Source: Symbiodinium natans
Taxonomy: Eukaryota > Sar > Dinophyceae > Suessiales > Symbiodiniaceae
Direction of reading: 5' to 3'
NCBI GenBank assembly: GCA_905221605.1
Contig: CAJNDS010001136.1
Coordinates: 438,939 to 502,938, forward strand
DNA length: 64,000 nt
Below are positions 56,490-64,000 of the stretch, one piece after another; position 1 is the stretch's first letter, and the number at the start of each line of letters is the position of its first letter. Both the position numbers and the translations under genes were made by a program. The notes under the pieces are model-generated. The model made no database searches. It was given only the letters and a program-made list of their open reading frames with translations, and was not told the origin of the DNA.

Positions 56490-56845
56490 CACATCAGCAA
56501 CGAAGGAGCAGCTAACCCTGTTGGCGAGATGGTGGACTTAGTAGTTGAATGAGTACACTTTACACTTTTTGGGATACTACAAGGAGGGCCCCCCCCCTAG
56601 TTATAAGTAGAGCGCTATAAGGACCCCAAACTGGGTTATAAGGATCCTAACTTAGGTTATAAGTCCCTTCACTATAGTTAGTGTAGTAAGGGGGCCCCTC
56701 CTTGTAAAACCCCCCGTAGAACTGAAAGTGTGCACTTTTTGGGGGGCAAGAAGAACTCAGCAACTAAGTGTTGGCGAGATGGCGAGACGAAGCACCGGAC
56801 AAAACATGTAGATCAACGTCGCGGCAGCAACCACAGAAACTATAG
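56490..56845 (+). CDS. 3' end of an unknown gene, two exons split by a family C element
   Basis: Exon 56490-56541 reads HISNEGAANPVGEMVDL; acceptor TTGATCTAG. After the C/B element, exon 56769-56845 reads, with TA...AG removal, LARWRDEAPDKTCRSTSRQQ then PQKL and stop. With GT...AG removal another open frame (WRDGETKHRTKHVDQRRG) results. The splice mode therefore decides the C-terminus. Product unknown. Confidence 0.5.
56537..56768 (+). mobile_element. Family C element carrying a nested family B element (C4)
   Basis: CTTAGTAGTTGAATGAGTAC to CTCAGCAACTAAG. The central ATACTAC is interrupted by B10. TGTTGGCGAGATGG occurs on both sides (about 56518 and 56769). Confidence 0.88.
56577..56706 (-). 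mobile_element. Family B element nested in C4 (B10)
   Basis: CTACAAGGAGGGCCCCCCCC to GGGGGCCCCTCCTTGTAA; full length. It entered after the C element. Confidence 0.9.
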
Positions 56846-56982
56846 GAAGCTGTGTAACTCTATGGGGGGGATGCTGTTTTACGGTTTAGGGTTTAGGGAT
56901 GTAGGGTTTAGGGTTGAGGGTTTAGGGATTTTGTGGATTTTGGGGATTGGGGTCGGTTTAGGGATTTAGGGGATTTTTTCAG

Positions 56983-57110
56983 GGCGATGCACGGACTCTT
57001 GCAAAAGGACGGAAAGGTGGTTGCAGAGCCGTATTGGAGCAACGATGGAGTGGGCAGCCGCAGTTGCAGCAAGGAGGTTCCATGGGCGCCCCCCAAATAC
57101 TCAACCTCAG
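56983..57110 (+). CDS. Candidate exon, unknown gene
   Basis: Acceptor TTTTTTCAG; reads AMHGLLQKDGKVVAEPYWSN then DGVGSRSCSKEVPWAPPKY. It runs directly into family A copy A10, which would begin the next intron. Strongly protein-like; not recognised. Confidence 0.5.
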
Positions 57111-57237
57111 GATGTTCCCCCTTATACTAAGAGTCTAACAGTCCCTTAGGGTTTAGGGTTTAGGGCTTCGGGATTCTCGTACCACCCCCTATGATAACGC
57201 CTATGAAGGACTGTTAGTGTAAGGGGGAACATCCCAA
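57108..57237 (+). mobile_element. Family A element with telomere units inside (A10)
   Basis: AGGATGTTCCCCCTTATACT to TGTAAGGGGGAACATCCCAA; TTTAGGG units at 57146-57168 interrupt the left arm. Confidence 0.85.
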
Positions 57238-57255
57238 ACTAAACCCGAAAACCTC

Positions 57256-57321
57256 ATGAACTTCCCCACGAAGACTCAAGCTAGGCACCCCAAAGGCCGG
57301 CTTGCGAGAGGGCTTCGTTGA
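57256..57321 (+). CDS. Weak candidate exon, basic
   Basis: Follows A10 and reads MNFPTKTQARHPKGRLARGL then R and TGA. Could be the end of the gene containing 56983-57110. Confidence 0.35.
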   Translation: MNFPTKTQARHPKGRLARGLR

Positions 57322-57460
57322 GATTATGGGGTCATGGGTTTAGGGTTTAGGATTTAGGGTATAGGGTTTCAGGGTTATAGAGTTTGGAGTGAGCCATTTG
57401 GCTCGGAAAGATAATGGTGAGCAATTAAGCTTGTTTTCCTTCAGTCGGTAGAGAGCTGAG

Positions 57461-57517
57461 CTGCACAAGTGCCAGCCACCAGCGTTGCACCCGGAAGTCT
57501 ACTGCTGCAAGATGACA
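57461..57517 (+). CDS. Candidate exon, Cys/His-rich, 57 nt
   Basis: Acceptor AGCTGAG and donor GTTTTAGG hold nineteen codons, LHKCQPPALHPEVYCCKMT. A family E copy follows within 15 bp. Confidence 0.45.
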
Positions 57518-57530
57518 GTTTTAGGACCCT

Positions 57531-57625
57531 ACTATAGGGGCCTTGATGATTAGAACAGGGTTTCGGGGGTTAGAATTACAAAGGGACCATACGGGAATAC
57601 TACTAGCAATTATTCCGACCCCTTT
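57531..57625 (-). mobile_element. Family E element (E5)
   Basis: CTATAGGGGCCTTGATGATT to CAATTATTCCGACCCC. Confidence 0.75.
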
Positions 57626-57789
57626 TGTAAACCCTAAACCCTAAACCCTAAACAGGAGGCAGAAACCCAGGGCTGATAGGAGTGTGATGTGGCCCTAAAA
57701 AGGGACCCAGAGCCCCGGTTTAGGGTTTAGGGTTTAGGGTTTAGGGTTTAGGGTTGGGCTCAGGGTTCAGGGTTTAGGTTTTAGGGCTA

Positions 57790-57890
57790 CTAGGACCCGG
57801 AGTAGGCCCTTATTTCCTTTTTTTTAGGGTTGGGGTGCCCTTGTAATCCCCTTAAAACCAAAAAGGGGTACCCTGTTTATTTCTAGGTTA
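57790..57890 (-). mobile_element. Family F element (F5)
   Basis: TAGGACCCGGAGTAGGCCC to TTTATTTCTAGGTTAC, with AAAAAGGGGTACCC near the right end. Confidence 0.65.
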
Positions 57891-57924
57891 CCCCCTAAAC
57901 CCTAAACCCTAAACACACGTCTAG

Positions 57925-57975
57925 GACATGCGTTGATGAACCTCGAGATTGCAGTTCCCAAGAAGCAGATCTTAC
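57925..57975 (+). CDS. Candidate exon ending at a family C element
   Basis: Acceptor ACGTCTAG; reads TCVDEPRDCSSQEADL and stops exactly where C5 begins with TAGCTGAG, the same junction as the methyltransferase intron. Confidence 0.5.
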
Positions 57976-58084
57976 TAGCTGAGTGAGTACACTTTACACT
58001 TTTTGGGATACTACAATCCCCCGATGGAACAGAAAGTGTACACTATTTTTTGGGGGGGGGGCTTATGAAGCCAGCAAGCAAGAG
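57971..58084 (+). mobile_element. Family C element (C5)
   Basis: CTTACTAGCTGAGTGAGTAC to AAGCCAGCAAGCAAG; G8 run inside. Confidence 0.82.
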
Positions 58085-58168
58085 ATTAAGGGTCCCTTCG
58101 AGGGTCCGTCCTTATGCCCCTCAATTCTTTTTTTTCCCTTTTCGGGTTCAAGGTTGCTCGAAGTCCGA

Positions 58169-58320
58169 GGTAAACCCTAAACCCTAAACCCTAAACCCTA
58201 AACCCTAAACCCTAAACCCTAAACCCTAAACCCTAAACCCTAAACCCTAAACCCTAAACCCTAAACCCTAAACCCTAAACCCTAAACCCTAAACCCTAAA
58301 CCCTAAACCCTAAACCCTAG
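58169..58320. repeat. CCCTAAA array, longest perfect one
   Basis: About twenty-one uninterrupted units ending in CCCTAGCAG, which can serve as acceptor of the next candidate exon. Confidence 0.97.
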
Positions 58321-58323
58321 CAG

Positions 58324-58381
58324 CCTCGACTTCTGGGGAGGCCGCCAATTATTTCACAAAAATGCTTGAAATTTACGTCAG
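58324..58381 (+). CDS. Candidate exon, 58 nt
   Basis: Acceptor CCTAGCAG, donor GTAGAG. Reads STSGEAANYFTKMLEIYV. Protein-like, not recognised. Confidence 0.5.
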
Positions 58382-58399
58382 GTAGAGCGATGCTGCGAC

Positions 58400-58755
58400 C
58401 GCTTCTTGTGTCAGGGGGTTTAGGGTTCAGGGTTTAGGGTTTATAAGGTTCAGGGATTAGGGTTTAGGATTTCGGGTTTAGGGTTTAGGGTGGGTTTAGG
58501 GTAACAAGTATCTCCATCGGATTTAGGGTCTAGGGCTTAGAGTTTCGGATTTGCGGGTGCAGGGTTTAGGGTTTAGGGCTAGGGTTTAGGGTCTAGCGCT
58601 TTTAGGTCTAGGGAAGGGTCCCCGGGCGCTACCCCTTTTCCCCTGGTGCCAGGGTTCGGCTCCTGACTTAACACGTTAGAAACACAGTAGGGTGTAGGGT
58701 GTAGGGTGTAGGGTTTAGGGTTTAGGGTTTAGGGTTTAGGGTTTAGGGAGATTTT
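58400..58755. repeat. Degenerate TTTAGGG arrays
   Basis: Several short arrays with GGTGTAGG variants at 58690-58750. Confidence 0.9.
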
Positions 58756-58868
58756 TCTTGAGCATCCCTGAACACTAACCACTAAACCCTAAACCCTAGA
58801 GCCTAGACCCAAACCCTAAACCACTAAACCCCTAAACCCCTGAACCCTACACCCCTAGACCCTACTAG

Positions 58869-58917
58869 AGCTCATAGAGCAAGATAGCCGCAGCTTTGCC
58901 ATGTGCCGCTCCTGCAC
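58869..58917 (+). CDS. Candidate exon with consensus donor, 49 nt
   Basis: Acceptor CCTACTAG; donor GTGAGT, the best canonical donor in this part. Reads LIEQDSRSFAMCRSC. Not recognised. Confidence 0.5.
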
Positions 58918-59020
58918 GTGAGTCGGCCGCGCCCAAAGGGACGGCCGGGGACATGCTTGTCTTGAACTTCAAGATACCCCTAAACCCCAAACCCTAAACC
59001 CTAAACCCTAAACCCTAAAC

Positions 59021-59120
59021 CACCGCAAATGGAGGCTTGATGATGCCTTGGGGGTTGTGGTCACTGCTGGGATAAAGACTCGCCGTCTCATTGGTGCGCT
59101 TTTCGCTACGTTTCGGAGGG
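59021..59120 (+). CDS. Candidate exon, possibly membrane-associated
   Basis: Follows a CCCTAAA array. Reads RKWRLDDALGVVVTAGIKTR then RLIGALFATF. The Ala/Gly/Val-rich stretch could be a membrane helix. Edges open. Confidence 0.4.
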
Positions 59121-59124
59121 GTTC

Positions 59125-59475
59125 TGGGGGTTTTGGGGTTTCAGGGGTTTTGGGGTTTTAGGGTTTTAGGGTTTTAGGTTTTTAGGGTTTTAGGGTTTTG
59201 GGGTTTTGGGTTTTAGGGTTTTAGGGTTTGGGGTTTTAGGGTTTTTAGGGTTCTAGGGCTCTAGGGCTTTAGGGCTTTAGGGTTTTGGGGTTTTAGGGTT
59301 TTGGGGTTTTAGGGGTTTTAGGGTTCTAGGGCTCTAGGGCTTTAGGGCTTTAGGGTTAGGGTTTTAGGGTTTTGAGGGGTTTTGGGGTTTTGGGGCTTTA
59401 GGGTTTTGGGGTTCCAGGGCTTTGGGGTTTTAGGGTTTAGGGCTTAGGGTTTTGGGGTGTTACGGTTTAGGACAC
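59125..59475. repeat. Decayed TTTTAGGG field
   Basis: Eight-base units with GGTTCTAGGGCTCTAG duplications. Confidence 0.9.
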
Positions 59476-59828
59476 CAAGGGTTGAAGGGTTTCGGGTTTT
59501 AGGGGGCTTTAGGTTTGTAATGTTTCAGAGTTCAGGGTTGTAGTGTTTAGGGTTTTTGGGTTTAAGGGGCATTAGGGTTTTTTTGGGTTGAAGAGTTTTA
59601 TGGTTTAAGGGGGTTTGGGGAGTTTAGGGAGTTTGGTGTTTTAGGGGTTTTGAGGGTTTTAGGGTTTAGGATTTGCGGCTTAGGTCTACAGAGGCGTGGT
59701 GTGAACAAGGGCTTAGGGTTTAGGGTTTGGGGTTTAGGGTTTAGGGTGCTTGAGGTTTTAGGGTTCTAGTCTAGGGTTTAGTTTTTTTTTTTGTATGGGT
59801 TTTTTGCTTGTCTTTTAGAGGGCTCAGA

Positions 59829-59930
59829 GTTGGGATGTTCCCCTTATACTAACAGCCCTTCATAGGGCTTATAGCACGCCCTATGATAATCACCATTAAG
59901 GACTGTTTCGTATGCGGGGGAACACCCCGA
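59829..59930 (+). mobile_element. Family A element (A11)
   Basis: TTGGGATGTTCCCCTTATAC to TATGCGGGGGAACACCCCGA. Confidence 0.85.
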
Positions 59931-60058
59931 GTTTTAGGCTAGTATTAGGGTCGTTTGGGTTTTTTGTGCTTCAGTGAAGGGTTTAAGGGTCTATGCGGGG
60001 CTTGCAAGGGAGGGGCTAGAGTGGCACTAGCTGCTCGCAGCCGTACATCTGAGCCCAA

Positions 60059-60163
60059 TATAGGGGTCGGAGTAATTCCTATTGATGTTCCCTTGGAGTC
60101 CCTTTGTAAATATTATAGAAAATGCCCGCCCAAAAACCCTATTCTAACTATTAAGGCCCTTAT
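60059..60163 (+). mobile_element. Family E element between coding-like flanks (E6)
   Basis: TATAGGGGTCGGAGTAATTC to AACTATTAAGGCCCTTATG. Flanks read VALAARSRTSEP before and ASLTRVRQVFV after, suggesting another element-derived intron. Confidence 0.7.
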
Positions 60164-60248
60164 GTCGGCCAGTTTGACGCGGGTGCGGCAGGTCTTTGTT
60201 TAGAGGCGTCATACTGTCGTGCTGTCGACTTTCCCAGAGCCACTCCAG

Positions 60249-60313
60249 AGCCCCTTAACTAAGGAATATGCCTTAAGTCATATGAGGCTTCCTATTATTA
60301 TTTAAGGGATATT
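60249..60313 (+). mobile_element. Family J fragment (J2)
   Basis: AGCCCCTTAACTAAGGAATA, then CCTTAAGTCATATGAGG; right end lost at CCCTAAA units. Confidence 0.55.
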
Positions 60314-60319
60314 CCCTGA

Positions 60320-61230
60320 ACCCTAAACCCTAAATCCTAAACCCCAAGCCCTAAACCCTAAGCCCTAAGCCCTAAAAACCCTGAACCCAGGCTTTTGGAG
60401 TCTCTGGGTTGTTTGAAGACAAGCCGGGGGTTCAGGGCTCTGGGCCCGGAAATTGTTCTTAGCAGGGAACGAGGGAATTAGGGACCCTGCATAATTCCTT
60501 ACAGGGTATATGTCGGGCCCTCACTCTCAACCACATTCCTTCCGTAGTCAGAACCCTAAACCCTCAACCCTAAACCCCCAACACCAGGGGGATAAACAGC
60601 CCGAATAAGTTCCAGAGGAGAGACTCAAGTCTCAAGACACAGCGCCATTCCGTGAGCTCGACTCCACTGTCCTAGCCCACCCTACGCCTCCTTTGCGGAA
60701 GGAGGCCTGCCCAGCTACCACACACGGAGGAAAACTGCCGGGTTGCGAGGGCAGTAGGGGGAGTGTTTGGATGTTTTCGGGTTGCATTGTGAGGTTTGGA
60801 GGCCCCCACACTGCCCCAAATGCGGCCACTAAGACCCTAACGCGAGCACGTAAACCTGTGGTCGGCTGGAGGTATATAACCCTAAACCCTAAACCCTAAA
60901 CCCAAACCCTAAACCCTAAACCCTAAACCCTAAACCCTAAACCCTAAACCCTAAACCCTACAGGTCTCAGGGTGTCTAAGCGTTCCGGCCTGAACACTAA
61001 CCTGCCCTGCAGAAGTGCGCAAGTTGCTTGCTGCTCCTGGCAACCCCATTTTAGTAGCGAGTCTGAGTCAAGGCTGTCCAGAAGAAAGAAGAAAGATAAA
61101 CAACAAATGAGGAGAGTGAAAAGAAAGAGAGAGAGAGAGAGAGAGATCATTCTGTAAGATAAAAAATGCAGAGAGAAAGCAAAGGAAAGACAAGCTGCTC
61201 ACACTAAGCCCTAAACCCTAATCAGAGCGA
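60320..61230. other. Mixed stretch, no firm gene
   Basis: Contains CCCTAAA arrays (60881-60962), a (GA)n run at 61124-61146, and two + frames (60693-60899 and 60972-61157) whose tails are repeat-derived. Nothing recognised. Confidence 0.35.
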
Positions 61231-61254
61231 CCTCAAAAAAATAATTGGGTAGTT

Positions 61255-61380
61255 CGAAGGTCCTTAAGGGAGGGTTTAGGGCTTAGGCTTCAACGGGGGG
61301 TATGTAACCCAAGGTTCCCTAAGATCCCCCAGCAATTACTCCCTTAAGGCTCCCGAAGCTTCACCCATGAACCCCCTTCC
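61255..61380 (+). mobile_element. Family N element (N2)
   Basis: GGTCCTTAAGGGAGGG...GTAACCCAAGGTTCCCTAA...GGCTCCCGAAGCTTC; TTTAGGG units inside. Confidence 0.5.
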
Positions 61381-61471
61381 CTTAATTGACCCTATAAGGT
61401 AGTTTGCGGTGCTGTCGCAGACCGGCTAAGGCCAAAGAATGGAAGTCTTCGATGCTAGTCCTGTTAATTCA

Positions 61472-61574
61472 TGGGTAGTTCTCTACATTAGGGTCCCTCT
61501 TCGGGGTCCTAAAAGGGTACAGTACTCTTTCTTATAAAAGGATTCTCAAAAGAGACTCAAATTTAGAGAACTAC
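61472..61574. mobile_element. Family O element
   Basis: GGGTAGTTCTCTACATTAGG against ATTTAGAGAACTACTC; internal pair GGGTCCCTCTTCGGGGTCC. Confidence 0.65.
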
Positions 61575-61740
61575 TCAATTAGGTCTTTGGATGGTTCAGG
61601 GTTCAGAAGCGGAACTTCTGCATGAAGCAGAGCTCAAGAGCTAGAATCACCTGTTGTTTGGCAACGTCGCAAACAAAGCCAGAACCCTAAACCCTAAACC
61701 CTAAACCCCTTTCATGCTTTAACTCCTTGAAACTATCAAG

Positions 61741-61889
61741 AAACGTCGGGGGGTCACTGGGTGCCAACGAGCAACAGCAGAACCGCGAAAATCATCGAGG
61801 ACTTTTCGTGGGTTACGAGAGAACCGGGACAAACTCATGTTTACCCAGATCCGACTATTCATGTGGCCATCACAGCGTGGCTGTGCTTT
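61741..61889 (+). CDS. Candidate exon, about 49 codons, unknown gene
   Basis: After acceptor CTATCAAG the frame reads TSGGHWVPTSNSRTAKIIED, then FSWVTREPGQTHVYPDPTIH and VAITAWLCF, ending at TAG in a TTTAGGG unit. One of the longest protein-like frames outside the two firm genes. The minus frame over it is shorter in sense. Not recognised. Confidence 0.5.
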
Positions 61890-62326
61890 TAGGGTTTCGT
61901 GCTTTGGGTTTAGGGACAGACCTGTAGCCCTGAGCCCAAACCCTAAAACCATCTAAAACCCTAATCTTGATCCAGGAACCTGCCAACACGGTATGGGCAA
62001 TTCGTTGCATGTGTTGGGGTAGGTTTGCACATATTTTCTTAATGTTTATTTCCCTGATTTCCCTACGTAATTCTCATAAAGCCACACAGTCTTGATGAAA
62101 AGTAGGCCCCAAAACCTACCCCAGTATGGTCATGTGTCAACCGCAACCCAGAACCCGTTTCATTTTCTGGGTCCCCCCCCAACAGGCAAGGGACAACACT
62201 TTCAGAGGGCTGATCATGCCCCGACTTTTTGTGACCAAGCCAGAACAGTGATTTTGGCGGTATAGGGTATATAATCCCAATGTTAGGGTCGCTTTGGTCC
62301 TCAAAAGTACCAGAAACTGTACATAG

Positions 62327-62416
62327 AATCCACCGCCATGCGGTACCTGCTGCGTGTGGCGCGGCACGTGCCGCCAAGGTCGCTGCTTCAGACGCTTCAC
62401 TGCACTGGTCATAGGC
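62327..62416 (+). CDS. Candidate exon, Arg/Leu-rich
   Basis: Acceptor GTACATAG; reads STAMRYLLRVARHVPPRSLL then QTLHCTGHR, stopping at family A copy A12. It could be an amphipathic helix or a targeting sequence. Confidence 0.45.
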
Positions 62417-62534
62417 TGGGATGTTCCCCCTTATACTAACAGCCCTTAACAGGGATTCTGGTACCCCGTCTTCTCATCTGTATCAGGGAGCTCCCTAGAC
62501 CCTAAACCCTAAACCCTAAGGGAGAACATCTCAA
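62416..62534 (+). mobile_element. Family A element with CCCTAAA units inside (A12)
   Basis: TGGGATGTTCCCCCTTATAC intact; the right arm is replaced by CCCTAAA units (62497-62519) before GGGAGAACATCTCAAG. Confidence 0.82.
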
Positions 62535-62544
62535 GTTATAGGGT

Positions 62545-62675
62545 TTCTGGGGGGGGGGGTAGGTACCTGGGGAACTGCAGGGAAGCTGAGGGAGCCTTAT
62601 AGCAGTAGTAGGGAGTATTCGGGATCCTTGGGTTACATAATTATCCCCCTTCACACTCCCCTCCCTTAAAGAACC
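62545..62675 (-). mobile_element. Family N element (N3)
   Basis: Reverse of N1: GGTAGGTACCTGGGG...GGGATCCTTGGGTTACATAA...CCCTTAAAGAACCCTG. Confidence 0.5.
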
Positions 62676-62809
62676 CTGTCAACTGGGGCTTGTTTGCGAG
62701 GCTTAAGACTTAAGTAGTTCAGTTTTTGTGGCTGGCCCGTTTTCTTTGCTTTCTCTGCTTCTCTTCCAGAGCCGAGCTCGGAGTTTGAGCTTTCAGTTTC
62801 CTCAAGTTT

Positions 62810-62929
62810 ACTTGGAGGTTCATGGTACTTTTTAACCAAGTATCACTGTACTTATAACTGTACTTATAACCATATTAGGCAGCTAGGAAGCTTGTAATTG
62901 TTTAATAAGTACAGTGAACCTCCAAGTAG
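62810..62929 (+). mobile_element. Family L element (L2)
   Basis: CTTGGAGGTTCATGGTACTT against AAGTACAGTGAACCTCCAAG, about 18-bp inverted ends. Confidence 0.75.
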
Positions 62930-62970
62930 GGTTTAGTTTGGGGGCGGGGGGGGGGGGGGGCCCTTAGTGG

Positions 62971-63080
62971 CCCAGTGGTACCCTTGCCCCTTTTTCTTTG
63001 GGGGGTGCAAGGTTCCCTAGTAAAGTCGCCAACCCAGAAAGGGGTGCCCTTCTCTTATAATATGGTTACTGGATTATAAG
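62971..63080 (+). mobile_element. Family F element (F3)
   Basis: CCCAGTGGTACCCTTGCCCC to ATATGGTTACTGGATTAT. Confidence 0.72.
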
Positions 63081-63192
63081 GGAATCCTACTGTTTAGGGG
63101 GTCTAAATTAGGGGCCCCTCATTTTCGTAAACCCCCCCCCCCATATTCTCTTTCGGCAACATCTCGCGCTATTGCAATCCGCATGACGATAG

Positions 63193-63246
63193 TATGAATT
63201 CTCTGCCCGTTTTGCCAAGGAGCTGGAGAGCTTGAGAGACATCTAG
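63193..63246 (+). CDS. Candidate exon, coiled-coil-like
   Basis: Acceptor ACGATAG; reads YEFSARFAKELESLRDI and TAG. No donor is needed if this is a terminal exon. Not recognised. Confidence 0.45.
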   Translation, partial: YEFSARFAKELESLRDI

Positions 63247-63372
63247 AGAGACCGAGCAAGGGCCCCATGGCCTAAATCAAGCTCACCCTAAACCCTAAAC
63301 CCTCGGATACAACACTAGGTCTCCTAGGGTATAGGGGTTCCTCGACGGTGTCTCTTTATCTAGCAACTGAGC

Positions 63373-63455
63373 TAGGGTTTAGGGTTTAGGGTTTAGGGCT
63401 TAGAGCTTAGGGCTTAGGGCTTAGGGCTTAGGGCGTAGGGTTTAGGGTTTAGGGT
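63373..63455. repeat. TTTAGGG/CTTAGGG array
   Basis: Five consecutive GCTTAGG units in the middle. Confidence 0.9.
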
Positions 63456-63489
63456 TTCTGGTTTAGGAAGTTGGACGGGTCTGGTACGC

Positions 63490-63604
63490 TTGGGATGCCC
63501 CCCCCCCCCCCCCCCCCCCCCTAGACTAGCAGTCCTTAATAGGGATTATACCCCCTATTAGAATCCCTATGAAGGCCTGTCAGGTATAAGGGGAAGCATC
63601 CCAA
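63490..63604 (+). mobile_element. Family A element with poly-C expansion (A13)
   Basis: TTGGGATG followed by C23 in place of the usual C5, then the normal AGTCCTTAATAGGGATTATA and right end AAGCATCCCAA. It shows that homopolymers can grow inside the conserved arm. Confidence 0.82.
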
Positions 63605-64000
63605 ACCCTAATGTTTGGGGACTCTTCAGCGTTGAGGGTTTTCGGCTGCCCTTTTTAGAAGAGCCCCCTTGGGGGGTTTAGGGTTTAGGGTTTAGGGCCG
63701 CATTGGGAGTTTATACAGGGAATTCCGTAGAGCACAGCCCAGAAACCCTAAGCCGTAAACCCTAACTAACCCGAGACCCTAAACCCTTTGTTTGGGGCCC
63801 CGAATGAAATGCATAGGGGGGGGGGGGGAGGCTTACTTTCGCCTCGTTGGGTCCTCAGCTCTAGGGTTTAGGGTTTGGGGCTAGGCCCGAAGTCCTCAGC
63901 CCCTAAGAAAGCCCTAAGAAGAGGCGACCCCAGAGGCAGCTTGCGCCTTCTGCGCGCTTCTTCTCTCGGTCGTCCGCAGGCCGCGATTTAGTGGGCCCTA

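Noticed and set aside
59021-59120. Resemblance of DDALGVVVTAG...IGALFATF to ammonium transporters
   Set aside because: The conserved His-Gly pair of that family is absent and the match is short, so no function is assigned.
1-64000. The window as a chromosome end
   Set aside because: Telomere-type arrays are short, in both orientations and separated by unique sequence and exons throughout; no terminal uniform array is present.
1-64000. Dinoflagellate spliced-leader sequence or its relict at gene starts
   Set aside because: Reading for the known CCATTTTGGCTCAAG core, I found no convincing match on either strand; a computed search would be needed to exclude it.

Overview
The window looks like nuclear DNA of a dinoflagellate. 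Evidence: it is saturated with TTTAGGG/CCCTAAA telomere-type arrays in both orientations; it is full of short inverted-repeat elements of the introner/MITE kind; exons are tiny (34-150 nt in the channel gene); and many introns only fit with GC or GA 5' ends, which are known from dinoflagellates. Species assignment is not possible from the sequence. No long intact ORF is a gene by itself; most long open frames run through repeats. Genes had to be assembled from short exons by reading frame, splice sites and protein motifs, so exon edges are inferences.

Two genes are firm, both on the + strand. (1) A voltage-gated cation channel with EF-hands runs from about 32.3 kb (probable S1) or 35.8 kb (S3) to a stop at 52,575. 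I can chain S3, an arginine-every-third S4 split over three exons, S4-S5 linker, S5, pore helix (FKTVVAGDRWG), post-S6 helix, two EF-hand loops each interrupted by an intron, and a C-terminal coiled segment. S6 and some extracellular exons were not found. (2) A 515-residue class I SAM-dependent methyltransferase (PrmC/HemK-like; motif LDLGTGCG and catalytic-type NPPW) lies at 46,284-48,540, entirely inside one 3.4-kb channel intron (45,294-48,726) and on the same strand.

Six introns interrupt the methyltransferase. At least four are copies of inverted-repeat element families (C, G, G, H) that also occur outside genes in this window. I distinguish about fourteen families: A (ends GGGATGTTCCCCCTTATAC), B (CTACAAGGAGGGGCCCCC), C (CTTAGTAGCTGAGTGAGTAC), D (CTACTATTTGCTTAAGAACC), E (TATAGGGGTCGGAATAATT), F (core AGTAACCAACCC), G (TAGGCC...ATCCTA), H (CTTACTTC...GAAGTAAG), J (CCAAAACCCCTTAATTCAGG), and K, L, M, N, O with one to three copies each. 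Telomere arrays provide splice signals directly: GTTTAG acts as a donor and CCCTAAG/CCCCAAG as an acceptor at several exons. One array in the channel gene is flanked by an exact 21-bp direct duplication.

Layout: 0-24.5 kb holds scattered candidate exons of one or more unrecognised + strand genes, with weak minus-strand candidates at 2.6-2.8 and 9.0-9.3 kb. 24.5-32 kb is mainly repeats, a 1-kb unique stretch without a recognisable gene (27.5-28.5 kb), and possible N-terminal exons of the channel. 32.3-52.6 kb is the channel gene with its nested methyltransferase. 53.8-64 kb contains further candidate exons, including the end of another + strand gene near 56.8 kb, among elements and arrays.
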